Source: Metabacillus sp. KUDC1714 | Lineage (GTDB): Bacteria > Bacillota > Bacilli > Bacillales > Bacillaceae | Reading direction: 5' to 3' | Length of the DNA stretch: 64,000 nucleotides | NCBI RefSeq assembly: GCF_014217835.1 | Contig: NZ_CP055263.1 | Coordinates: 1,563,001-1,627,000 of the forward strand | Shown: one piece after another, positions 25,685 through 32,561 of the stretch | Numbering within the stretch: the first letter of the stretch is position 1 | Layout: every line of letters starts with the position of its first letter | Position numbers and translations under genes: made by a program | Notes under the pieces: generated by a model | The model's input: only the letters and a program-made list of their open reading frames with translations | Database searches by the model: none | What the model was told of the DNA's origin: nothing

Positions 25685-26575
25685 TTTAGGTAACAGTCCT
25701 GCACCAATTAAACCCGCCTTTTGATCCAATAAAGCTGGCTTTAGGATGAAGGATTCTCTTAAGCTTGGATACAAATACTGCTTTGTTTTTTCAATTAATG
25801 GTTCGAGAATAAGGTCTTTGGATTTCATCACACCGCCGCCGATGACGATTACTTCTGGGTTTACTGTGTGAACGATATTTGCGAGACCAATCGCAAGGTA
25901 ATTGATCGCTTCGTCGAGAATCTCTTGTGCAGCTTTGTCACCTTGTTCTGCAAGTTGGAACACTCCCTGGGCGCCGTTGGTTATGCCTAGGCGTTCTTGT
26001 CCGATGCGACCAATTGCAGTGCCGCTTGCGAGACCCTCTAACGCACCTTTATTTAGACCAGGTCCTTGGTAAGCATTCGGATCTGGATTGACGATCATGT
26101 TGCCTATTTCCCCGCAATTTCCTTGGGCACCTGAGACGAGCTGGCCATTGTTAACGTACCCTCCACCAACTCCGGTGCTAACGGTTACAAAAAACACGCT
26201 GCTAGCTCCTTTTCCTGCGCCAAGTGTTGCCTCTGCAAGAGCAGCTGCATTTGCGTCGTTTTCTAGTTTTACTGGTAAACCTATTTTTTCCTCTAGCATA
26301 TTTACAAGTGGAATGTTTACCCAGCCTGGTAGGTTTGGTGGCTCGATGATGACGCCTTCGAATGCGTTGAGAGGACCTGGAGAGCCTATGCCAACTGCTT
26401 TGATTTCGTATTGTGTCTTTAACTTGTCAATCACTTCTGTCATATTATTGACCGCATATTCCGGTCCCTTTTCTGCCTCTGTTGGGCGGCTGTGCTCCTC
26501 GATGATTTCACCTTGTTCGTTGAAGAGACCGATGCGCAGGTTTGTGCCGCCTAGGTCGATTCCGATTGTGTACAT
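25682..26575 (-). CDS. ROK-family sugar kinase (glucokinase-like)
   Basis: A 297-residue ROK protein starting MYTIGIDLGGTNLRIGLF, the phosphate-1 motif. LENDANAAALAE and TVSTGVGGGYV give the catalytic Asp and second phosphate loop; EVIVIGGGV is the adenosine motif. The classical ROK zinc-binding CxCGxxGC segment is missing and replaced by a Gly/Asn/Pro-rich loop (VNPDPNAYQGPG), so zinc is probably not bound. It likely phosphorylates a hexose at C6. ATG at 26575 follows AAGGAGGAACCAAA; the longer frame to 26644 is read-through of a REP palindrome. A degenerate cre-like site lies at 26729-26744. Confidence 0.85.
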   Translation of the reverse strand: MYTIGIDLGGTNLRIGLFNEQGEIIEEHSRPTEAEKGPEYAVNNMTEVIDKLKTQYEIKAVGIGSPGPLNAFEGVIIEPPNLPGWVNIPLVNMLEEKIGLPVKLENDANAAALAEATLGAGKGASSVFFVTVSTGVGGGYVNNGQLVSGAQGNCGEIGNMIVNPDPNAYQGPGLNKGALEGLASGTAIGRIGQERLGITNGAQGVFQLAEQGDKAAQEILDEAINYLAIGLANIVHTVNPEVIVIGGGVMKSKDLILEPLIEKTKQYLYPSLRESFILKPALLDQKAGLIGAGLLPK

Positions 26576-26598
26576 TTTGGTTCCTCCTTGTGTGTGTC

Positions 26599-26642
26599 GG
26601 GGACAGTCCCTCATCGCTTTAAAGCGTTGGGGGACTGTCCCC
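26599..26642. repeat. REP palindrome pair (GGGGACAGTCCC / GGGGACTGTCCCC)
   Basis: Two inverted copies around a CGCTTTAAAGCG centre, making a large hairpin just upstream of the ROK gene. A single further copy is at 26797-26808. Same family as the clusters around the RAYT gene at 36636-37187. Confidence 0.85.
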
Positions 26643-26728
26643 AATTTAGGTATCTATTATTCCTTCAATCTCCTCTATTACTAGAGTCAATCGAATATCT
26701 ATATTTAGTTTATCAGGGTAGGGAAATA

Positions 26729-26744
26729 TTGAAAGCGTTTTTTA
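26729..26744. promoter_or_regulatory. Possible CcpA cre half-site
   Basis: TTGAAAGCGTTTTTTA upstream of the ROK kinase. One arm matches cre well, the other is degenerate. Confidence 0.4.
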
Positions 26745-26907
26745 TTGTTAGTTTCTATCTTTTTTTGGGGTGATATTTTGTGGGAGGGACATTGGTGGGG
26801 ACTGTCCCTCTGCATTTTTATTATTATATCTAAAAGGCTTGGTACCTTTTTTCATAAGAGTTTCATCCTAAAATACATTAAAAGTTCATAATAGGTCAAA
26901 AGACCTA

Positions 26908-26934
26908 CAAAATTCGACATATTTCAGCCGATAT
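26908..26934 (+). promoter_or_regulatory. Sigma-D-like promoter with embedded Spo0A-box-like site
   Basis: CAAA, a 15-base spacer, then GCCGATAT match the motility sigma factor consensus (TAAA-N15-GCCGATAT) at 7-8 key positions. The spacer holds TTCGACA (26913-26919), a reverse Spo0A-box core. Predicted transcription start about 26940, exactly at the 5' edge of the c-di-GMP riboswitch. Confidence 0.6.
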
Positions 26935-26940
26935 AAGAAA

Positions 26941-27023
26941 AAATGGCAAAATCACTTAAAAGTGATGACGCAAAGCTTTAGGGGCCTCTGCCTTAGGGCA
27001 AAGCTAGCCAGCTACCATCATAC
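26941..27023 (+). promoter_or_regulatory. Class I cyclic-di-GMP riboswitch
   Basis: Reads ATGGCAAAATCACTTAAAAG, TGATGACGCAAAGCTTTAGG, then GCCTTAGGGCAAAGCTAGCC and AGCTACCAT. GACGCAAAGC and the CTAGCC...CC end match GEMM-I, and ATGG/CCAT close the P1 stem. The ribosome site of the downstream small membrane-protein gene lies about 10 bases beyond P1. Confidence 0.88.
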
Positions 27024-27043
27024 CTAAAAGGAGAACAATTTGA

Positions 27044-27175
27044 TGTCAAACCATTATTGGGCAACACCTGAGGAAATTGCTAGAGTTAAAAAGCGAAATA
27101 AAACGCTTTTGTATATCTCTTTCCCAGTTGTTACATTTATTTTAACCGCATTATTCACATTATTGTTGAACTAAA
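27044..27175 (+). CDS. Small single-span membrane protein, TPEEI family (member 3)
   Basis: A 43-residue ORF: MSNHYWATPEEIARVKKRNK then TLLYISFPVV and a hydrophobic helix ending LLLN. Compared with member 2 (24169-24291) the W-x-TPEEI-x-R motif, the basic (K/R)-x-KTLL segment, FPVVT/LPVVT and the LLLN end are conserved, so selection is acting on the peptide. AAAAGGAGAAC is the ribosome site. Transcription is probably from the sigma-D-like promoter through the c-di-GMP riboswitch, tying it to the motile/sessile switch. Function unknown. Confidence 0.78.
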
Positions 27176-27196
27176 GTTGATTTTACGTGAAGTGAT

Positions 27197-27233
27197 GCCT
27201 TTCCCATTGGTTAAAATAGGAAAGGCGTTTTTC
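27197..27233. terminator. Bidirectional terminator
   Basis: GCCTTTCC / GGAAAGGC stem followed by GTTTTTC, between the small membrane-protein gene and the convergent SEC-C gene. Confidence 0.8.
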
Positions 27234-27251
27234 ATTTAATAAACCTAGCAC

Positions 27252-28451
27252 TTATTTCCGCTTTTTATTAAAAGGAGATTCTTCATCTTCAGAAAAAAGG
27301 TCTTCAAGATCAATTTCATCATCGTCTATTTCCTCAAAATCATCCTCATCAAAATCGTCTAGATCATAGTCAGGTAAGTAGTATGAATCATCTTCTTCCT
27401 CCATGAAATCATACAGATCTGCTAACTCACTTGCTAAGCTTTTTTCAAGCTGATGATACGCTTTTGATAAAGAACCTTTGCTTACTTGATAAATCTCAGC
27501 TAGTTCAGCTTGTGTATTGAAAGTAAAATAAGGTACTTTTTGGTCTATAAAATAGTGTAATGCTGAAGCATAAACTTCAGGTTTACGGATAACTGGTTTT
27601 TCCTTTGTACAGAAGATATACCACAACGTGATACCTAAATCCCGGAATTGCTTTGGTAGATCTTCTTCCTCATTTTTCTCATTGTACAATTTTGCTACGG
27701 CTTCATACTTTGGGTTCTCCCAATTTATTTGTTCAATGTCTGGGCCCTCGCCCATTTCGCCTACAATAATACTTATAATAATGCTCGGAAAGGCATCCAA
27801 CATAAATGACTCGTGTATTGCGTATTCACTTTCATCAAAGATATTTAAAATCTCTGAAGTCAGAATTGGTGTTTCATTCGCGTCGAAGTCAAGGTACTCC
27901 GTGAAATAAGTAAATTCAGTCCCATATGGAAGCAAAAAGCCAAGAAGTGATCCACCCACTTCGAGATATTCATTTTTTTCAGTTAGCTTGACCTGCTTCT
28001 TTTCATTTGTAAAGATGTCCTCAACCACTAGATGGAGATCGTCGATGATGTCCGTTATGATTGAAAGAGAGGCAGTTGTTTGATCCCACGCTTCTAGCTG
28101 ATTGAGTGTAGAACTACGCAATGTTTTCTCTCTCTTTTTCTCCTCAATGAACTGACTAAAGATCGATTGACCATGATCAGATCTAATCGAAAAGATTGAC
28201 CAAACAGTTAGGAAAAATGTAAGAAGTTCTTCCTCTTCCTCAAGTAAATCTTCATCATCTAGAAAATCATCTAACACATCAGTTAGTAAGCTTTCATGCT
28301 CGTTATTAGCAAAAGCCAACAATTCAAACTGTAGTTTATTTAATTCACCATCACGAATATGATTCAGTGATACTACGTTATTATTCATACAGCATTTCTT
28401 ATACTTTTTTCCGCTACCACATATACAAGGATCGTTTCTATTTATGCTCAT
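27252..28451 (-). CDS. SEC-C zinc-motif protein of unknown function
   Basis: A 399-residue protein. The N-terminus NDPCICGSGKKYKKCC is a canonical SEC-C zinc-binding motif as at the SecA C-terminus. The middle is alpha-helical without recognised domains, and the last 60 residues are extremely acidic (long Asp/Glu runs). Such proteins are common in Bacillaceae and are sometimes linked to ribosome or SecB/SecA interactions, but no function is established. A helix-turn-helix-like segment (LAEIYQVSKGSLSKAYHQL) near residue 320 suggests possible nucleic-acid contact. ATG start; an AAGGCGG-type site precedes it. Confidence 0.7.
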   Translation of the reverse strand: MSINRNDPCICGSGKKYKKCCMNNNVVSLNHIRDGELNKLQFELLAFANNEHESLLTDVLDDFLDDEDLLEEEEELLTFFLTVWSIFSIRSDHGQSIFSQFIEEKKREKTLRSSTLNQLEAWDQTTASLSIITDIIDDLHLVVEDIFTNEKKQVKLTEKNEYLEVGGSLLGFLLPYGTEFTYFTEYLDFDANETPILTSEILNIFDESEYAIHESFMLDAFPSIIISIIVGEMGEGPDIEQINWENPKYEAVAKLYNEKNEEEDLPKQFRDLGITLWYIFCTKEKPVIRKPEVYASALHYFIDQKVPYFTFNTQAELAEIYQVSKGSLSKAYHQLEKSLASELADLYDFMEEEDDSYYLPDYDLDDFDEDDFEEIDDDEIDLEDLFSEDEESPFNKKRK

Positions 28452-28512
28452 AGATACACCGCCTTTTGTTGATATAGTTCTATTTTAACAGGGGGAATAG
28501 GGTTGTTATATA

Positions 28513-28558
28513 AAAAAGAAGTAGCAACCTACTATTTATGTAAGGAGACTACTTCTTA
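28513..28558 (-). terminator. Terminator of the coiled-coil gene
   Basis: AAGAAGTAG / CTACTTCTT stem with a ~25-base loop and a T-run on the minus strand. Confidence 0.6.
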
Positions 28559-28645
28559 TAATGGAATTTTTAATTGAGGAGTTATATTAATCGTTTTTTC
28601 TCTGGATCTGAAGCGTATAGAGGGATTTGGGGGATTTTGATCCGT

Positions 28646-28975
28646 TCACAGTTCAAATTGCTTTTTTACTTTTGCAATTTCTCTTTCATTTCGAACTGTC
28701 TTTTCCCATGTGAACTCGTGATCTGCTTCAAGTGATTCAAATCTACTTATGATTTCCTTATGACGTTCCGCATTTTCGATTCGCATTGATTTTTGTTCCT
28801 CTTTCAGAGCGTTTAATTCAACTCGAGTCGAAGTTTGCTCTTCCTTCATTGATGTTTGTTCTTCCTTTATTGAAGTTAATTCTTGTTTCATTGAAGTCTG
28901 TTCTTCCCGCATGCTTCCTACCATTTTCATCAGGTTAGTTAACATTTCTTCGATCCTATTTAATCTTTCTTCCAT
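28646..28975 (-). CDS. Small coiled-coil protein
   Basis: A 109-residue protein, almost entirely coiled coil. The central part is a heptad tandem repeat of the type EEQTSMKEELTSIK (about five units, residues 25-65), followed by RIENAERHKEII and a basic C-terminus. The repeat makes the length evolutionarily labile. Similar repeat proteins are annotated as hypothetical in Bacilli. GAAGGAGGTG precedes the ATG. Function unknown; oligomerisation is likely. Confidence 0.65.
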   Translation of the reverse strand: MEERLNRIEEMLTNLMKMVGSMREEQTSMKQELTSIKEEQTSMKEEQTSTRVELNALKEEQKSMRIENAERHKEIISRFESLEADHEFTWEKTVRNEREIAKVKKQFEL

Positions 28976-29080
28976 CGTTCCTTCACCTCCTTCTACATCA
29001 TTTTACAACTTATTGGTGTTTATCGCTAATCATTAAAAATGAATTTTCAGAGTACTACTGTTCTAAATGTATTGGATCGA

Positions 29081-29112
29081 AAAAGACCCTTACAGTTAGT
29101 TTGTAAGGATCT
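29081..29112 (-). terminator. Terminator of the sugar ABC operon
   Basis: AGATCCTTACA / TGTAAGGGTCT hairpin followed by a T-run on the minus strand, just past the second permease stop. Confidence 0.8.
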
Positions 29113-29124
29113 GTCTATTTATTT

Positions 29125-29946
29125 TTATCCTTTTACAGAACCGGCTAGCAGCCCTTTTACAAAGTATTTTCCAAGTAGAATATAAACTAGCAAGGTCGGC
29201 AGCGCTGCTAATAATGCCCCAGCCATTTGCACGTTCCAATGGACAATCTGACTTCCCGAAAGGTTTTGTAAGGCAACCATGATCGGCTGTTGGTCAGAGG
29301 TTGTAATGGTTACGGCGAAAAGGAATTCATTCCATATATTTGTAAATTGCCAAATTGCTACAACAACAAAGCTTGTAATCGAAAGTGGAATCATGATGTG
29401 ACGGAAGATTCCGATGAATCCTGCCCCATCGATTTGCGCTGATTCGATCATTTCGTCTGGAATATTTGCGTAAAAGTTACGGAACATCAGTGTTGTGATT
29501 GGTAAGCCGTAGACGACGTGAACGAAAACTAATCCTGGGATTGTGTTGTAAAGTCCGATTTCACGTAAGAATTGGATTAATGGGATTAGAATGCTTTGGT
29601 ACGGGATGAACATACCGAATAAAATGACCGTGAATAAGACGTCTGCACCTTTAAATTTCCATTTTGCAAGGACATATCCGTTCATCGCGCCTAGGATTGC
29701 TGATAGCAATGTGGCTGGGATGACGAGATAAAATGAGTTGATTAAGTTTGGCGATAGTTTTGTGAATGCTTCTGAGTAACCACTGAAGTCGAGTGTGGTT
29801 GGAAGCTGCCACATTGTTGCTAGTGTTACTTCGTCAAAAGGTTTTAGGCTTGTGATGATCATGACGTAAACAGGCATGAGAAAGAAGAGACTCATGGCGA
29901 TTAAAATTAGGTAGATGATTGGTTTGCTCATTCGTTGAAGAACCAT
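29125..29946 (-). CDS. Sugar ABC transporter permease (MalG/CUT1 type)
   Basis: A 273-residue permease with six membrane helices. The cytosolic EAA loop is MIESAQIDGAGFIGIFRHIMIPL, which docks the ATPase. The N-terminal MSKPIIYLILIAMSLFFLMPVYVMIITSLK is typical of MalG-like subunits. It forms the translocation pore with the permease encoded one base upstream and receives sugar from the binding protein encoded first in the operon. No ATPase gene is nearby, so a shared MsmX-type ATPase is expected. Substrate probably a mono- or oligosaccharide. Confidence 0.92.
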   Translation of the reverse strand: MVLQRMSKPIIYLILIAMSLFFLMPVYVMIITSLKPFDEVTLATMWQLPTTLDFSGYSEAFTKLSPNLINSFYLVIPATLLSAILGAMNGYVLAKWKFKGADVLFTVILFGMFIPYQSILIPLIQFLREIGLYNTIPGLVFVHVVYGLPITTLMFRNFYANIPDEMIESAQIDGAGFIGIFRHIMIPLSITSFVVVAIWQFTNIWNEFLFAVTITTSDQQPIMVALQNLSGSQIVHWNVQMAGALLAALPTLLVYILLGKYFVKGLLAGSVKG

Positions 29947-29947
29947 T

Positions 29948-30913
29948 TTATGCCTCCGCCTTTCTGCTGTTGATTAAATATGGCACGATGAAGATTGCCA
30001 CAGATACGAGCATGATAATCGCAATGGCTGCACCGTTTGCGTAATAATTGCCACGGAAGGTTGTTTCGAACATGTAGACACCTGGGACGTCTGTTACGAA
30101 GTTTGCGCCAGGGCCAGTCATCGCATAGATTAGATCAAAAATTTTCAAGGAAATATGGGCCATGATAATGATAACACTTACTGTAATTGGTTGTAATAAT
30201 GGTAAAATGATTTTTCGATAGATGAGGAATTCTGATGCCCCATCCATACGTGCCGCTTCCCTTACCTCGTCAGGGATTCCACGTAGGCCCGCTAAATACA
30301 TCGCAAGAGAGAAGCCTGTCATTTGCCAAACCGCTGCGATTACAACCGCGATCAGTGCAGCCGGAATTCCGAATTCTATTTTTCCCCACTGAAAGCCTGC
30401 TAGAATGTTTGTGTCTGTGTACCATTTCGGGCTTAAGCCGAGTTTGTTTAAAAATAAGTTTACACCTGTTGATGGATTTAAAAGCCATTGCCAGACAACA
30501 CCTGTTACAACGAATGATAATGCCATTGGGAAAAAAAACAGGTTTCTGAAGACTGGTTCGGCTTTGATTTTTTGATCTAACAGAACGGCTAAACCCATGC
30601 CGCTTATGATCACAAGACCGATGAATAGGACTGTGAAAAAGATCGTGTTCCGTAAATCGGCTTGGAAACGGAAATCTTGGAATAAATAGATGTAGTTTTT
30701 TAAGCCTACGAATGAAAAGTCAGGAACGAGTGAGTTCCAATTACTAAATGATACATAACCAGTCCATCCGATAAAGCCGTATACAAAGATCAGGATAAGT
30801 AAAAATGATGGCAAGATAAATGCGATGGCCATAAGATGATCACTTGATAGCTTCTTCTTTTTAGCTAGGGATGCAACCGTGTTCTGTTGTGGATAAGGTT
30901 TGACTGTTTGCAT
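29948..30913 (-). CDS. Sugar ABC transporter permease (MalF/CUT1 type)
   Basis: A ~321-residue permease: six helices plus the conserved EAA loop REAARMDGASEFLIYRKIILPLL and an N-terminal LMAIAFILPSFLLILIFVYGFIG helix. I start at the ATG at 30913 after AGGAGGAGAACC. The longer frame to 31024 reads through a REP palindrome and is rejected. It is separated from the binding-protein gene by about 240 bp filled with five REP copies, which may tune downstream expression by forming stable hairpins. Confidence 0.92.
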   Translation of the reverse strand: MQTVKPYPQQNTVASLAKKKKLSSDHLMAIAFILPSFLLILIFVYGFIGWTGYVSFSNWNSLVPDFSFVGLKNYIYLFQDFRFQADLRNTIFFTVLFIGLVIISGMGLAVLLDQKIKAEPVFRNLFFFPMALSFVVTGVVWQWLLNPSTGVNLFLNKLGLSPKWYTDTNILAGFQWGKIEFGIPAALIAVVIAAVWQMTGFSLAMYLAGLRGIPDEVREAARMDGASEFLIYRKIILPLLQPITVSVIIIMAHISLKIFDLIYAMTGPGANFVTDVPGVYMFETTFRGNYYANGAAIAIIMLVSVAIFIVPYLINSRKAEA

Positions 30914-30960
30914 TGGTTCTCCTCCTTGTGAGGCGTTGTTTTGGGTGGAGATATTGGTTT

Positions 30961-31144
30961 GGGGGACAGTCCCTATTACGGTGTGGGGGGACTGTCCCTC
31001 TTTTTTAGATGAAATTGTCTCCATTGCTTGTGTGGACTGGTTTTATTGTTGGTGGGGACTGTCCCCACTTTTTGTCCCTTTGCTATTGGGTGCTTGTTTT
31101 TGCTTTTGGGGACAGTCCCCTTACGTAATTTGGGGACTGTCCCC
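30961..31144. repeat. REP palindrome cluster (five copies)
   Basis: Copies at 30961-30973, 30985-30998, 31054-31066, 31108-31120 and 31132-31144, in alternating orientations. They occupy the gap between the binding-protein and permease genes of one operon. Polar or stabilising effects on the 3' part of the mRNA are likely. Confidence 0.9.
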
Positions 31145-31156
31145 AAATTACTCAAA

Positions 31157-32455
31157 TTATTTAAGTTCTGCAGCTGCAGTTGTCATTTCTTGTGTGAATT
31201 GGTCTGTGTTTTGTTGTGTGACAAAGATGTTGATGTTTTGGTTTACTTTTGTTAGGAAGCCTTCGGATGCTGCTGATCCGTGGGCTAGGCTTGGTGCTAG
31301 TTTGGCTGCTTTGAAGTCTACCATTGTGTCTTTTCCGTATTGGTCGTATTTTGTTACGTCTGCATCAATACGTGCTGGGATTGAGCCTTTTAATGGGTTG
31401 AATGCGTCTTGGCCTTCAACTGATGCTAGTACGCTTAGGAATTTTTTGACTCCTTCAGGGTTGTCAACGCCTTTTGGTAGGCCGAATGTGTCGGTGATGA
31501 CCATGAAGAGTCCTTCAGTTTCTGGTGTTGGCACATAGCCAAAGTCTTCATTTACTCCTAGTTTTAAGTCATTTACTAAGTAGCCTTTTGCCCAGTCGCC
31601 CATTACGTTCATTGCTGCTTCACCGTTTGCTACTAATTGCGAAGCATCCTGCCAGTTGCGTGAGCTGTGGTCATCGTTTATATATGAAAGCATTTTTTTG
31701 AAGATTTCAGTTGCTTCTACTACTTTTGCATCATCAAATGCTAGTTCACCTGTCCAAAGCTTGCCGTAGTCTTCACTGCCTAGTACTCCTAAAAGCACTG
31801 TTTCATATAGATGTGTTGCTGTCCAAGGCTCTTTGTCACCTAGCGCTAACGGTGTGATGCCTTTTGCTTTTAATGCGTCTGCTACTTCAAAAAACTCATC
31901 AAAAGTTGTTGGTGCTTCTAAGCCGTTATCTTCAAATACTTTTTTGTTGTACCATAATACGTTTCCACGATGAATATTTACAGGTACAGAGTAGATGTCG
32001 CCATCTTTACTTACCATGTCAATTAAGTCTTGTGGGAATTTATCGTTTAAGCCTTCCGCTTCATAGAAGTCATTAAGCGTTTCCATTTTTCCTGCTGCTA
32101 CCCAGCCTTCATTAAGCTCGGCACCACCATGAACTTGGAATGTTGCCGGAGGATCGTCACCCTGCATACGGCTGGCGAGTACTGCCTTTGCATTAGTCCC
32201 TGCTCCACCAGCTACGGCTGCGTTTTCAATTGGTACATCTGGGTACTCCTCTTCAAACAATGCCAATAATGCTTTTAACCCGTCTTCTTCACCTGCACCT
32301 GTCCACCAGCTAAAGATATCTAATGGTGCGGATGCGTCACCGCCACCTTCTTCGTTGTTGCCCTCTGGTTTTTCTTCTGTGCTCGAATTTGAGCTACATG
32401 CAGATACGATCAATGTAAATATTAAAAATAATGATAAAAGGAAACTCTTTTTCAT
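31157..32455 (-). CDS. Sugar-binding lipoprotein of the ABC transporter (CUT1)
   Basis: A ~432-residue extracellular solute-binding protein (family 1). Signal peptide MKKSFLLSLFLIFTLIVSAC ends in a lipobox Cys, followed by a Glu/Gly/Asn-rich linker. The mature part has APLDIFSWWTGAGEEDGLKA and AAMNVMGDWAKGYL, typical of glucose/oligosaccharide-binding proteins (close in type to Thermus/Bacillus glucose-binding proteins). ATG at 32455 is set by the signal peptide and a GGGGGAT-type site; the longer frame is rejected. A cre-like sequence lies at 32477-32490. Confidence 0.92.
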   Translation of the reverse strand: MKKSFLLSLFLIFTLIVSACSSNSSTEEKPEGNNEEGGGDASAPLDIFSWWTGAGEEDGLKALLALFEEEYPDVPIENAAVAGGAGTNAKAVLASRMQGDDPPATFQVHGGAELNEGWVAAGKMETLNDFYEAEGLNDKFPQDLIDMVSKDGDIYSVPVNIHRGNVLWYNKKVFEDNGLEAPTTFDEFFEVADALKAKGITPLALGDKEPWTATHLYETVLLGVLGSEDYGKLWTGELAFDDAKVVEATEIFKKMLSYINDDHSSRNWQDASQLVANGEAAMNVMGDWAKGYLVNDLKLGVNEDFGYVPTPETEGLFMVITDTFGLPKGVDNPEGVKKFLSVLASVEGQDAFNPLKGSIPARIDADVTKYDQYGKDTMVDFKAAKLAPSLAHGSAASEGFLTKVNQNINIFVTQQNTDQFTQEMTTAAAELK

Positions 32456-32476
32456 CTTGCATCCCCCTTGTTTATG

Positions 32477-32490
32477 TTGAAATCGCTTAC
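32477..32490. promoter_or_regulatory. CcpA cre-like site upstream of the sugar-binding gene
   Basis: TTGAAATCGCTTAC fits the core WTGNAANCGNWWNC. It lies about 20 bases upstream of the start codon, consistent with catabolite repression of the transporter. Confidence 0.5.
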
Positions 32491-32561
32491 CTACCCCATT
32501 ATATAGGTCAGTGCATCTGTTCTTTCTAGAAAACTTCTGCACTATTTTATTTATTTCTGTA

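Noticed and set aside
26576..26644. N-terminal extension of the ROK kinase
   Set aside because: Read-through of a REP palindrome; AGGAGG before the internal ATG and the family N-terminus define the shorter start.
30914..31024. N-terminal extension of the MalF-like permease
   Set aside because: Also REP read-through; AGGAGGAG precedes the ATG at 30913.
30900..31538. Long plus-strand ORF over the REP cluster
   Set aside because: Antisense to real ABC transporter genes; its GTVP/GLSP-like repeats are translations of REP palindromes.
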